From Azospirillum agricola (lineage in GTDB: Bacteria; Pseudomonadota; Alphaproteobacteria; Azospirillales; Azospirillaceae), in NCBI RefSeq assembly GCF_017876095.1, contig NZ_JAGINM010000002.1, positions 124,001 through 188,000 on the forward strand: 64,000 nucleotides of DNA, read 5' to 3'. Positions within the stretch are counted from its first letter, which is position 1; every line of letters begins with the position of its first letter. Both the position numbers and the translations under genes were made by a program. Below the pieces are notes generated by a model. The model was not told where the DNA came from and searched no databases. It saw only the letters and a list, made by a program, of their open reading frames with translations. Positions 56,413-64,000 of the stretch are shown here, one piece after another.

Positions 56413-56672
56413 CAGACAAAAAGAAAACCCCCGCACAGACTGCGGGGGTTTCCGTTGAGGGGCCTGACGGCCCACAGGTCTTGTCGCCGGTCAGGCGAGG
56501 AACCTTCGAAATGTTCAGGCCGAATGTTTCGGCTTCATCAAGTAAGCGCCGGTGGAGCCATGATATTACTCACCCTCCCTTGCTTCGGTATCGAGTATCC
56601 GCCTCAAGTCGAGCGACTTGAGCGAAACCTTGAGCGGTGAAGCTGTTTTCGTCACCTCAGCGATTACTGTAA
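56413..56672 (-). ncRNA. Putative small RNA, tandem unit 1
   Basis: About 260 bases transcribed leftward, ending in a clear Rho-independent terminator: stem CCCCCGCA/TGCGGGGG at 56428-56448 extended by AAA/TTT, followed on the minus strand by a T-rich run (TTTTCTTTTTGT). Two further hairpins, at 56636-56656 and 56519-56533 (GCCGA-TCGGC), have matching stems in unit 2 with different loops. TTGACA lies upstream at 56701-56706 (minus strand), without a clear -10. A seven-codon frame with a strong ribosome site is inside at 56538-56561. Family unknown. Confidence 0.55.
56425..56451 (-). terminator. Intrinsic terminator of tandem unit 1
   Basis: On the minus strand, AAACCCCCGCA-GTCTG-TGCGGGGGTTT followed by TCTTTTTG. 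Eleven paired bases and a T-run: the classic form. It would end leftward transcription before the livK-type gene. Confidence 0.85.
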
Positions 56673-56746
56673 GAAGAAGCCTGAACCTGATTGGACCGGC
56701 TGTCAACAGAGGAAAACATCGGAAACGGCGATTTTTTGCTGACGAT

Positions 56747-57007
56747 CAAACAAAAAAGAAACCCTCGCAAAGCATTGCGAGGGTTTCCGTTGCAAGCGCT
56801 GATGGCTCGCATGTCTTTCGCCCGATGGGCGACAAATCTCAAAACTGTTTAGGCCGAACAGATCGGCATGCTCAAGTAAGCGCCGGTGGAGTCATGATTT
56901 TACTCACCCTCCCTTGCTTCGGTATCGACTTTCGCTCGCGCAGTGTTGCTTGAGCTTAGCGGTTGACAGTGAAGCCGTTTTGTTCACCTCAGGCACGATT
57001 ACTGTAA
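56747..57007 (-). ncRNA. Putative small RNA, tandem unit 2
   Basis: A second copy of the same unit, shifted by 334-335 bases. It ends in the terminator at 56759-56786. The 56-base core 56873-56928 differs from unit 1 (56539-56594) at only two positions, while flanks have diverged but keep the hairpins: GTGAA/TTCAC at 56969-56987 and GCCGA/TCGGC at 56853-56867. TTGACA is upstream at 57036-57041 (minus strand), at the same distance as in unit 1. It faces away from the ubiB gene and has no obvious protein beyond a seven-codon frame at 56872-56895. Confidence 0.55.
56759..56786 (-). terminator. Intrinsic terminator of tandem unit 2
   Basis: On the minus strand AAACCCTCGCAA-TGCT-TTGCGAGGGTTT, then CTTTTTTGTTTG. 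A 12-bp stem with a four-base loop and a T-run. It ends unit 2 before unit 1 begins. Confidence 0.88.
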
Positions 57008-57124
57008 TAAGAAGCCTGCGCCTGTTCGCCGGGCCTGTCAAGAGCCCGTCCTATTCCCGCATTGCGAAATTCGACGCAGCGGCGCGGGCTGGCCTTTTGC
57101 CCCCTCCGCACCACTTTGTGATCC

Positions 57125-58471
57125 ATGCCGAACGAGGACGAGAACCGATTGGGTGGCCGGATCGCGCGCTACGCGCGGGTCGGAACCGCCGTGGGCGGCC
57201 TGGCCGCCCGTTTCGCCGGGGAACGGGTGCTGGGCATCCCCCTGCAACGCGACAAGCACGCGGCCGAGCTGCGGGCCGCGCTGGGCGGGCTGAAGGGGCC
57301 GCTGATGAAGGTGGCCCAGCTTCTCTCCACCATCCCCGACGCCCTGCCCCGCGAGTATGTGCAGGAGCTGTCGCAGCTCCAGGCCGACGCGCCGTCGATG
57401 GGCTGGCCCTTCGTCAAGCGGCGGATGGCGAGCGAGCTGGGGCCGTCCTGGCAATCCCGCTTCCAGAGCTTCGAGCATGACGCCGCCGCCGCCGCCTCGC
57501 TCGGGCAGGTCCATCGGGCCATCGGGCCGGACGGGCGGCGGCTGGCCTGCAAGCTGCAATACCCCGACATGGCCTCGGCGGTGGAGGCGGATCTGCGGCA
57601 GCTCGGGCTGATCCTCGCCATCTTCGAGCGCACCGACAGCGCCATCTCGACCCGCCACATCCAGACGGAGATCGGCGCCCGCCTGCGCGAGGAGCTGGAT
57701 TACGAGCGCGAGGCCAAGCACGCCCGCCTCTACCGCGCCATGCTGGCCGACACGCCCGGCGTCCATGTGCCGGAGATCGTCGGGGAGCTGTCGACCCGCC
57801 GCCTGCTGACCCTGGAATGGGTGGACGGCCGCAAGATCCTGGAGTTCGTCGCCGAGCATCCGGAGGCGCGCGACGAGCTGGCGATGAACATGTTCCGCGC
57901 CTGGTACGTGCCCTTCTACAATTACGGGGTGATCCACGGCGACCCGCATCTGGGCAATTATTCGGTCCGCCCCGACCGCTCGATCAACCTGCTGGATTTC
58001 GGCTGCGTGCGCGTCTTCCGGCCGAGCTTCGTCAAGGGCGTGATCGACCTCTACAACGCGCTGCGCAACGACGACCAGGAGGCGGCGACCGAGGCCTACC
58101 GGACCTGGGGCTTCGCCGACCCGTCCAAGGAGCTGGTCGAGGTCCTGAACATCTGGGCGCGCTTCGTCTACGCCCCGATCATGGACGACCGCAGCCGCCG
58201 CATCGAGGAGACCAACGCCGGCCATTACGGCCGCGAGACCGCCGGCAAGGTCCATGCCGAGCTGCGCCGGGTCGGCGGCGTGGCGATCCCGCGCGAGTTC
58301 GTCTTCATGGACCGCGCCGCCGTCGGGCTGGGCTCGGTCTTCCTGCACCTGAAGGCGGAGGTGAACTGGTACCAGCTGTTCCAGGGGCTGATCCGCGACT
58401 TCGACGTCGAGGGGCTCGCCGCCCGGCAAGCCGCCGCGCTCGCCGCCCAGGGGCTGCCTCCGCCGGAATGA
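57125..58471 (+). CDS. AarF/UbiB (ABC1) family kinase-like protein
   Basis: A 448-residue atypical kinase-fold protein. KGPLMKVAQLLS holds the KxGQ-like loop (here KGPLMKVAQ), ASLGQVHRA is the alanine-rich loop, HGDPHLGNY the catalytic loop and LLDFG the metal-binding DFG. Most such proteins help make ubiquinone as UbiB; this cytosolic-looking member without C-terminal membrane helices may instead be a related ABC1 ATPase. The ATG at 57125 lies after the small RNA units and runs away from them. A repeat with 18-bp arms follows the stop. Confidence 0.83.
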   Translation: MPNEDENRLGGRIARYARVGTAVGGLAARFAGERVLGIPLQRDKHAAELRAALGGLKGPLMKVAQLLSTIPDALPREYVQELSQLQADAPSMGWPFVKRRMASELGPSWQSRFQSFEHDAAAAASLGQVHRAIGPDGRRLACKLQYPDMASAVEADLRQLGLILAIFERTDSAISTRHIQTEIGARLREELDYEREAKHARLYRAMLADTPGVHVPEIVGELSTRRLLTLEWVDGRKILEFVAEHPEARDELAMNMFRAWYVPFYNYGVIHGDPHLGNYSVRPDRSINLLDFGCVRVFRPSFVKGVIDLYNALRNDDQEAATEAYRTWGFADPSKELVEVLNIWARFVYAPIMDDRSRRIEETNAGHYGRETAGKVHAELRRVGGVAIPREFVFMDRAAVGLGSVFLHLKAEVNWYQLFQGLIRDFDVEGLAARQAAALAAQGLPPPE

Positions 58472-58492
58472 ACGGCGTTCGGACAGAAGCGA

Positions 58493-58606
58493 TTTTGACA
58501 CGGATGAACAGGATGCGGGCTTCGCCCGCCCACGGATGAACATGGATGAACGCCGGTCGGCCGTCATCCGTGTTCATCCGTGTCAAAATCCGTGTTCATT
58601 CGTGTA
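58493..58606. repeat. Cruciform-like repeat with 18-bp perfect arms, copy 2 of ACGGATGAACA family
   Basis: TTTTGACACGGATGAACA at 58493-58510 is exactly inverted at 58571-58588. Between them is a small perfect hairpin GCGGGC-TTC-GCCCGC and further CACGGATGAACATGGATGAAC units; a trailing CGTGTTCATTCGTG follows. The core unit matches the repeat at 39841. It fills the gap between the UbiB-like gene and queA. Confidence 0.8.
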
Positions 58607-58706
58607 AAAAGCCACTCTCCACCGGCCGCACCCCACCGATTGTCCCGCCCTGCCCTACCGCATGCCTTCCCAAGGGCGGGTGGTTCGGTCTATAGCTGCC
58701 GCCTCC

Positions 58707-59735
58707 ATGAAGACCGCCGATTTCGATTTCGACCTGCCGCCCGACCGGATCGCCGAGCATCCCGTCCGGCCGCGCGACGCCGCCCGCCTGCTGGAGGTGG
58801 GCGAAAGTCTGCACGACCGCGTCGTGCGCGACCTGCCGGCGCTGTTGCAGCCCGGCGACCTGATGGTCGTCAACGACACCCGCGTCATCCCCGCCCGGCT
58901 CGACGGCCGGCGCGGCGAGGTCGCGGTGGAGATCACCCTGCACAAGCGGCTGGGCGAACGGGACTGGGCGAGCTTCGCCCGGCCCGGCAAGCGGCTGAAG
59001 CCCGGCGACGTCATCGTGATCGCCGAGGATTTCTCTGCCGAGGTCATCGCCAAGGACGGCATGGAGGTGCGGCTGCGCTTCTCCGCCGGCGGCCCGGATC
59101 TCATGGAGGCGCTGCACCGCCACGGCCGCATGCCCCTGCCCCCCTACATCCGCCGCAAGTCGGACACGGACGACGACGCCGACTACCAGACCGTCTTCGC
59201 CGCGCGCGAGGGCGCCGTCGCCGCCCCCACCGCCGGTCTGCACTTCACGCCGGAGCTGCTGGCGGCGCTCGACGCGCGCGGCGTCCGGCGGGTTCCGGTG
59301 ACGCTGCATGTCGGGGCCGGCACCTTCCTGCCGGTGAAGGTCGACGACATCGCCGAGCACAGGATGCACAGCGAGTGGGGCGAGATCTCCCCGCAAACCG
59401 CCGAGGCGGTGAACGCCGCCCGGCGCGACGGCGGGCGGATCGTCTCGGTCGGCACCACCGCGCTGCGCATCCTGGAGACGGCGGGGCGCCCGGACGGCAC
59501 GCTCGCCCCCTTCAGCGGCGACACCAGCATCTTCATCACGCCGGGCTACCGGTTCCGCATCGTCGATCTGCTGTGGACCAACTTCCACCTGCCGAAATCG
59601 ACGTTGTTCATGCTGGTCTGCGCCTTCGCCGGCTTCGACCGCATGAGGGCGGCCTACGCCCACGCCATCGCCGCCGAGTACCGCTTCTTCAGCTACGGCG
59701 ACGCCTCGCTTCTGCACAGGACGGACACACCATGA
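58707..59735 (+). CDS. queA: S-adenosylmethionine:tRNA ribosyltransferase-isomerase
   Basis: A 342-residue enzyme that transfers and isomerises the ribose of SAM to 7-aminomethyl-deazaguanine in tRNA, giving epoxyqueuosine. Conserved regions: [52 protein letters not shown] and [19 protein letters not shown]. The ATG at 58707 is used; a longer frame from 58662 is not needed. It overlaps tgt by four bases (ATGA) and heads the queuosine block. Confidence 0.96.
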   Translation: MKTADFDFDLPPDRIAEHPVRPRDAARLLEVGESLHDRVVRDLPALLQPGDLMVVNDTRVIPARLDGRRGEVAVEITLHKRLGERDWASFARPGKRLKPGDVIVIAEDFSAEVIAKDGMEVRLRFSAGGPDLMEALHRHGRMPLPPYIRRKSDTDDDADYQTVFAAREGAVAAPTAGLHFTPELLAALDARGVRRVPVTLHVGAGTFLPVKVDDIAEHRMHSEWGEISPQTAEAVNAARRDGGRIVSVGTTALRILETAGRPDGTLAPFSGDTSIFITPGYRFRIVDLLWTNFHLPKSTLFMLVCAFAGFDRMRAAYAHAIAAEYRFFSYGDASLLHRTDTP

Positions 59736-60991
59736 CCGGAATCGGCTTCGAGCTTCTGGCGACCGACGGCCGGGCGCGGCGCGGGCGCGTGACCACCGCC
59801 CACGGCTCCATCGAGACGCCGGCCTTCATGCCGGTCGGCACCGCCGCCACCGTCAAGGCGATGACCACCGACGCCGTGGCCTCGACCGGGGCCGAGATCC
59901 TGCTCGGCAACACCTACCACCTGATGCTGCGGCCGACGGCGGAGCGGGTGGCGCAGCTCGGCGGGCTGCACCGCTTCATGAACTGGGACAAGCCGATCCT
60001 GACCGACAGCGGCGGCTTCCAGGTGATGAGCCTGTCCGACCTGCGCACCATGTCGGAAGAGGGCGTCACCTTCAAATCGCACCTCGACGGCAGCCGCCAC
60101 CACCTGACGCCGGAACGCTCGATCCAAATCCAGCACCTGCTGGACAGCAACATCACCATGTGCCTGGACGAATGCACGCCCTTCCCGGCGACCCAGGCGC
60201 AGGCGGAATCCTCGATGCGGCTGTCGATGCGCTGGGCGAAGCGCAGCAAGGACGCCTTCGTCGAGCGGCCCGGCTACGGCCTGTTCGGCATCGTCCAGGG
60301 CAGCGTCTACCCGGAGCTGCGGGCGGAGAGCGTCGCGGCCCTGTCCGACATCGGCTTCGACGGCTACGCCATCGGTGGGCTGGCGGTCGGCGAGGGGCAG
60401 GAGACGATGTTCACCGTGCTCGACTTCACCGAGCCGGCGATGGTCCGGGAGCGCCCGCGCTACCTGATGGGCGTCGGCCGGCCGAGCGACCTGATCGGCG
60501 CGGTGCGGCGCGGCGTCGACATGTTCGACTGCGTGATGCCGACGCGCTCGGGCCGGACGGGGCAAGCCTTCGTGCGGCGCGGCACCATCAACATCCGCAA
60601 CGCCCGCCACACCCACGACGAGCGCCCGCTCGACGCCGAGTGCGGCTGCCCGGCTTGCCAAAAATACAGCCGGGGCTATCTGCATCATCTGTTCAAGGCG
60701 AACGAGATGCTGGGGCCGATGCTGCTGACCTGGCACAACCTGCATTACTACCAGGATCTGATGCGGGAGATGCGGCAAGCCATCGCCGAGGGCCGGTTCG
60801 AACAGGTCGCCACCGCCCTGGAAGCCCGGCTGAACGAGGGCGACGTCGAGGCGACCGCCGATCCCATCGGCAAGCCGCCGAAGCCGCCCAAGCAGAACCG
60901 CCCGCAGCAGACGCCGAAAGCCGAAAAGGCCCCTGTCGAGAAGACCGAGGCCGGGACCGCCGTGGCCGCAGAGGACAAGAGCGATGAGTGA
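59732..60991 (+). CDS. tgt: tRNA-guanine transglycosylase
   Basis: A 419-residue enzyme swapping G34 for preQ1 in Asn, Asp, His and Tyr tRNAs. The TIM barrel has [10 protein letters not shown] (catalytic Asp), GGLAVGEGQ, and the second Asp in [10 protein letters not shown]; the zinc site is [19 protein letters not shown] 45-residue Lys/Pro/Ala-rich tail ([19 protein letters not shown] and on) extends past the normal length of about 375, probably disordered. The start overlaps queA by four bases and the end overlaps queF by eight. Confidence 0.96.
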   Translation: MTGIGFELLATDGRARRGRVTTAHGSIETPAFMPVGTAATVKAMTTDAVASTGAEILLGNTYHLMLRPTAERVAQLGGLHRFMNWDKPILTDSGGFQVMSLSDLRTMSEEGVTFKSHLDGSRHHLTPERSIQIQHLLDSNITMCLDECTPFPATQAQAESSMRLSMRWAKRSKDAFVERPGYGLFGIVQGSVYPELRAESVAALSDIGFDGYAIGGLAVGEGQETMFTVLDFTEPAMVRERPRYLMGVGRPSDLIGAVRRGVDMFDCVMPTRSGRTGQAFVRRGTINIRNARHTHDERPLDAECGCPACQKYSRGYLHHLFKANEMLGPMLLTWHNLHYYQDLMREMRQAIAEGRFEQVATALEARLNEGDVEATADPIGKPPKPPKQNRPQQTPKAEKAPVEKTEAGTAVAAEDKSDE

Positions 60992-61448
60992 GAACATCTA
61001 CGCCAACCTGACCCAGCTCGGCGGCGCCACGGTCCAGCCGAAGACGCCGGAAGAGGCGGTGCTGGAGCGCGTGCCCAACCCGAACCCCGGCGACGGCTAC
61101 GTCGTGCGCTTCACCGCGCCGGAGTTCACCTCGCTGTGCCCGATCACCGGCCAGCCCGACTTCGCCCATCTGGTCATCGACTATGTGCCCGGCGACTGGC
61201 TGGTCGAGAGCAAGTCGCTGAAGCTGTTCCTCACCAGCTTCCGCAACCACGGCGCCTTCCACGAGGCCTGCACCGTCGGCATCGGCAAGCGTCTGGTGGC
61301 GGAGCTGTCGCCGGTCTGGCTGCGCATCGGCGGCTACTGGTACCCGCGTGGCGGCATCCCCATCGACGTCTTCTACCAGACCGGCGAACCGCCGAAGGGC
61401 GTGTGGATCCCGTCGCAGGACGTCCAGACCTACCGTGGCCGGGGCTGA
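60984..61448 (+). CDS. queF: NADPH-dependent 7-cyano-7-deazaguanine reductase (preQ1 synthase)
   Basis: A 154-residue T-fold enzyme reducing preQ0 to preQ1. The nucleophile Cys is in [14 protein letters not shown] and the QueF signature ESKSLKLF binds substrate and [14 protein letters not shown] has the conserved Glu/His. The short form (about 150 residues) matches. The ATG at 60984 starts inside tgt; the stop lies after the queG GTG start by 14 bases. Second step of the same pathway as its neighbours. Confidence 0.95.
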   Translation: MSENIYANLTQLGGATVQPKTPEEAVLERVPNPNPGDGYVVRFTAPEFTSLCPITGQPDFAHLVIDYVPGDWLVESKSLKLFLTSFRNHGAFHEACTVGIGKRLVAELSPVWLRIGGYWYPRGGIPIDVFYQTGEPPKGVWIPSQDVQTYRGRG

Positions 61449-62496
61449 GCGGCCGCCGAGCGACCCGGCGCTGTTGCGGGAACGCATCCGCGACCGCGCG
61501 CTGGCGCTGGGCTTCGACGCGGTCGGCTTCGCGCCGGCCGCCCTCGGACCGGAGGCGCGTGAAAAGCTGGCCGCTTTCCTGGCCGCCGGCCGTCACGGCG
61601 ACATGGGCTGGATGGCCGAGCGCAGCGACCAGCGCAGCCACCCCCGGGATCTGTGGGACGAGGCGCGGACGATCATCGCGCTCGGCACCAGCTACGCCCC
61701 GCACGCCGACCCGCGCGGGCTGCTGGAGCATCCCGACCGGGGAATCGTCTCGGTCTACGCGCGCAACCGCGACTACCACGACCTGATCAAGGGGCGGCTG
61801 AAGACGCTCGGCCACTGGCTGCACCACCAGACCAAGGCCGGGGTGAAGGTGTTCGTCGACACCGCCCCCGTCATGGAAAAGCCGCTGGCCGAGCGCGCCG
61901 GGCTGGGCTGGCAGGGCAAGCACACCAACCTCGTGTCGCGCGACCACGGATCCTGGCTGTTCCTCGGCGAAATCTACACGACGCTGGATCTGCCCGCCGA
62001 CGAGCCGGGCCGCGACCGCTGCGGCTCCTGCACCGCCTGCCAGACCGCCTGCCCGACGAACGCCTTCCCGGCGCCCTACCAGCTCGACGCGCGGCGCTGC
62101 ATCTCCTATTTGACCATCGAGAACAAGGGGCCGATCCCCGACGACCTCAAGCCGCTGATCGGCAACCACATCTACGGCTGCGACGACTGCCTCGCCGCCT
62201 GCCCGTGGAACAAGTTCGCCCGCGCGACGCGCGAGCCGGCCTTCCTGCCGCGCGCCGAGCTGACCGCGCCGCGCCTCGCCGATCTGGCGCAGTTGGACGA
62301 TCCGGGGTTCCGGCAGGTGTTCAGCGGCTCGCCGGTCAAGCGGATCGGCCGCGACCGCTTCGTGCGCAACGTGCTGGTGGCCTTGGGCAACAGCGGCGAC
62401 CGCCGCCTGCGCCCGGCCGCCGAAGCCCTGATCGACGACCCCGGCGACGTCGTGCGCGATTCGGCGCGCTGGGCCATGGAAAGACTGACGCGATGA
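61435..62496 (+). CDS. queG: Epoxyqueuosine reductase
   Basis: A 353-residue cobalamin-dependent iron-sulfur enzyme that makes queuosine from epoxyqueuosine. Two [4Fe-4S] clusters: [12 protein letters not shown] and [34 protein letters not shown] is the usual motif before them, and a C-terminal HEAT-like part ([13 protein letters not shown]) binds tRNA. The GTG at 61435 overlaps queF by 14 bases. The stop overlaps the next ATG (62493-62496). It completes queA-tgt-queF-queG. Confidence 0.94.
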   Translation: MAGAERPPSDPALLRERIRDRALALGFDAVGFAPAALGPEAREKLAAFLAAGRHGDMGWMAERSDQRSHPRDLWDEARTIIALGTSYAPHADPRGLLEHPDRGIVSVYARNRDYHDLIKGRLKTLGHWLHHQTKAGVKVFVDTAPVMEKPLAERAGLGWQGKHTNLVSRDHGSWLFLGEIYTTLDLPADEPGRDRCGSCTACQTACPTNAFPAPYQLDARRCISYLTIENKGPIPDDLKPLIGNHIYGCDDCLAACPWNKFARATREPAFLPRAELTAPRLADLAQLDDPGFRQVFSGSPVKRIGRDRFVRNVLVALGNSGDRRLRPAAEALIDDPGDVVRDSARWAMERLTR

Positions 62497-63668
62497 CTGT
62501 TTACGGCCCCGCCTCCCCCGACGATTTCGACGCCATCGCCCGGCTGTCGCGGACCGGCTTCGGCGTCCCCCGCGACCTGTTCGACCGCTACGCCGCGCTG
62601 TTCGGCAACGACACCATCCGCAGCCTGCGCGGCGCGGACGGGCGCTCCATCGCCGGCTGCGCCGCGCTGTGGGGCATGGACCAGTGGTTCGGCGGCCGCC
62701 CGGTGCCGGCCCAGGGAGTCGCCATGGTGGCGGTCGAGCCGGCCCTGCGCGGCGGCGGGACCGGATCGGCCCTGATGCGGAGGGTGCTTGCCGAGGGGCG
62801 GGAGGCCGGGGCCGCCGTCTCCGTCCTGTGGCATTCCACCCTGCCCTTCTACCGGCGGCTCGGCTACGGGCGCGGCGGGGTGTCCTGCGGCTGGAGCGCG
62901 CCCCCGGCCGCCCTGGGCGCCCCCTCCGCCGAACCCGGAGATTGCATCCGGCCGGCCGACCCGCTCGACGCGGCCCCGCTGGCCGCGCTGCGCCGCGCGC
63001 TGCTGGCCGGCGCGAACGGCCTGCCCGAGCGCAACGAGGCCCTGTGGAACCTCGCCCTCTGCCCGGACGGCGAGCCGTCCGACGTCTTCCTGCTGTGCGG
63101 GGCGGACGGGCCGGAAGGCTACGTCGCGGTGACGCCGCCCAAGGACGGGCTTCTGACCGTCGCCGACCTGTGCGCGCCGACCCCGCTGGCGCTGCGGCTG
63201 GCCCGGCGCCTGCTCGCCGGCTACCGCGCCCAGGTGGAGCGGGTGGCGTGGCAAGGCGGCCCCGACGACCCGCTGGCGCTGCTGGCCGACGATGCCGGGG
63301 TGCGGATGGACGGGCGCGAGGAATGGCTTCTGCGCGTCCTGGATGTGCGGCGCGCGCTCACGGCCCGTGGTTATCCGCCGAGCGTCGTGGGTTCTATGAC
63401 TTTCGATACAAATGATCCTCTAATTCCCGACAATTCGGGATGCTTCCATCTTCAGGTTGACGGAGGCACCGGCGTAATCGCCGAACGCGCGCAAGACGAC
63501 TCGGCGGTCGCGAGAATTGGGATCGCCGCTTTTTCGACGCTGTTCAGCGGCCACGCCTCCGCTCGCGCGCTTCGGCAAGCAGGGATGTTGGACGGCGAAG
63601 ATGTCGTGATTGAAACCCTCGACCGGTTGTTTTGCGGCGCACACCCCTGGATGAACGATCGCTTCTGA
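62493..63668 (+). CDS. Eis-like GNAT acetyltransferase with sterol-carrier-like C-terminal domain
   Basis: A 391-residue protein with the Eis layout: an N-terminal GNAT (motif A VEPALRGGGTGSALMRRVLA near 88-107; STLPFYRRLGYGRGG), a second degenerate GNAT (about 150-285) and a SCP2-like domain ending in a free C-terminal carboxylate (MNDRF), the active-site feature of Eis. Such enzymes acetylate aminoglycosides or other amines. The final 280 bases (about 53% GC) are AT-richer than the rest, so the C-terminal domain may be of different origin. It overlaps queG by four bases. Confidence 0.82.
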   Translation: MTVYGPASPDDFDAIARLSRTGFGVPRDLFDRYAALFGNDTIRSLRGADGRSIAGCAALWGMDQWFGGRPVPAQGVAMVAVEPALRGGGTGSALMRRVLAEGREAGAAVSVLWHSTLPFYRRLGYGRGGVSCGWSAPPAALGAPSAEPGDCIRPADPLDAAPLAALRRALLAGANGLPERNEALWNLALCPDGEPSDVFLLCGADGPEGYVAVTPPKDGLLTVADLCAPTPLALRLARRLLAGYRAQVERVAWQGGPDDPLALLADDAGVRMDGREEWLLRVLDVRRALTARGYPPSVVGSMTFDTNDPLIPDNSGCFHLQVDGGTGVIAERAQDDSAVARIGIAAFSTLFSGHASARALRQAGMLDGEDVVIETLDRLFCGAHPWMNDRF

Positions 63669-63778
63669 AAATCAGGGGCGCTACCTGACCTGCATCAAAC
63701 CTGAAATTAACCCATGGTGCTTAACTAAGGGGGTAAGAGCGGCAATCGCACCGCAGGCCATCGGGGAGTTCACCATCC

Positions 63779-64000
63779 ATGACGATCGGAACACGGATCG
63801 CGCTCGGTTTCGCCACCGTGCTGCTGCTGACGGTTGCCGTGGCGTTCGTCGGCTGGAACAGCTTGCGCACCTATGCCGAGCGCGTCGATCTCGCCGCCCA
63901 CACGGCCGAACTCGACGCCCGGCTGAAGTCCGTCCGCATCGAGGAGGCGCGCTTCGTGACCGAGCGCGACGCCAAGGCGGCAACCAGCGTGCCGGTGATG
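63779..64000 (+). CDS. Methyl-accepting chemotaxis protein (5' part only)
   Basis: The first 74 codons of a membrane receptor, cut by the window end. MTIGTRIALGFATVLLLTVAVAFVGWNSLRTYAERVD gives one transmembrane helix (about 7-26) with the IGxRLxLGF pattern typical of receptor N-termini, followed by a helical periplasmic part with Glu/Arg-rich repeats (SVRIEEARFVTERDAKAA). GGGGAG lies 10 bases before the ATG. The rest, including HAMP and signalling domains, is not seen, so a sensor kinase or diguanylate cyclase of similar start remains possible. Confidence 0.55.
   Translation, partial: MTIGTRIALGFATVLLLTVAVAFVGWNSLRTYAERVDLAAHTAELDARLKSVRIEEARFVTERDAKAATSVPVM

Noticed and set aside
56413..57041. 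CRISPR-like repeat
   Set aside because: Only two units of about 335 bp with hairpins and terminators; no short regular repeats with unique spacers.
58480..58706. preQ1 riboswitch before queA
   Set aside because: The region is filled by the ACGGATGAACA repeat; no preQ1-type pseudoknot with the short A-rich tail was visible.

Overview
The window is chromosome-like DNA from a very GC-rich bacterium (about 70% GC in most genes), almost certainly an alphaproteobacterium. The gene content fits Rhodospirillales/Azospirillaceae, with Azospirillum my best guess from recollection: TAXI-type TRAP transport, a form II CoxL-like molybdenum hydroxylase, a siroheme/DUF2849/CysI/DUF934 sulfur cluster, DUF2125, MHYT sensors, and the neighbourhoods of guaB, rlmE, ppx, pepA and holC. 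No rRNA, tRNA, transposase, integrase, prophage module or CRISPR array was seen.

Layout. 1-2500: a truncated Na+/H+ antiporter-type membrane protein and a MarR-GNAT fusion regulator behind a palindromic operator. 2500-5940: a leftward TAXI-TRAP uptake system (TAXI binding protein, fused 4TM/12TM permease, DUF1850). 6240-15060: a rightward coxSLM cluster of the form II type (AYRGAGR motif in CoxL, order S-L-M), followed by MoxR AAA+ and VWA maturation factors, a split XdhC pair and a molybdopterin-binding/nucleotidyltransferase fusion. 15020-20210: a leftward run (glutamine amidotransferase, arfB, rsmA, secreted unknown, alpha/beta hydrolase, lytic transglycosylase, membrane unknown). 20335-26334: an MHYT-PAS hybrid kinase, a penicillin-acylase family hydrolase and threonine ammonia-lyase.

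26368-36717 is a sulfur region: a sulfonate/taurine-type ABC importer, then cysH-cysD-cysNC leftward and a precorrin-2 dehydrogenase, cobA, DUF2849, cysI and DUF934 rightward. The two arms diverge from one AT-rich control region with repeated palindromes. 36760-46920: universal stress protein, M1-type peptidase, ChaC-like cyclotransferase, DUF2125 protein, a lower-GC pair of unknown overlapping genes, class II glutamine amidotransferase, a receiver-kinase, holC and pepA. 47078-54849: an RsmB-type rRNA methyltransferase, mltA, GNAT, a TrmH-type methyltransferase, guaB, rlmE and ppx. 54951-57124: a branched-chain amino acid type binding protein and a 960-base gap holding a 335-bp tandem duplication that looks like two homologous small RNA genes on the minus strand. 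57125-64000: a UbiB-family kinase, the queuosine block queA-tgt-queF-queG, an Eis-like acetyltransferase and the start of a chemotaxis receptor.

The best candidates for something undescribed are the duplicated small RNA units at 56413-57041 (conserved hairpins, own terminators, a conserved seven-residue reading frame) and the low-GC gene pair at 41714-42633. Two families of dispersed intergenic inverted repeats (about 150 bp at 10013 and 51299; an 18-bp-arm cruciform family at 39841 and 58493) are the main non-coding repeats. All function calls are by eye from motifs and context; no database search was possible.
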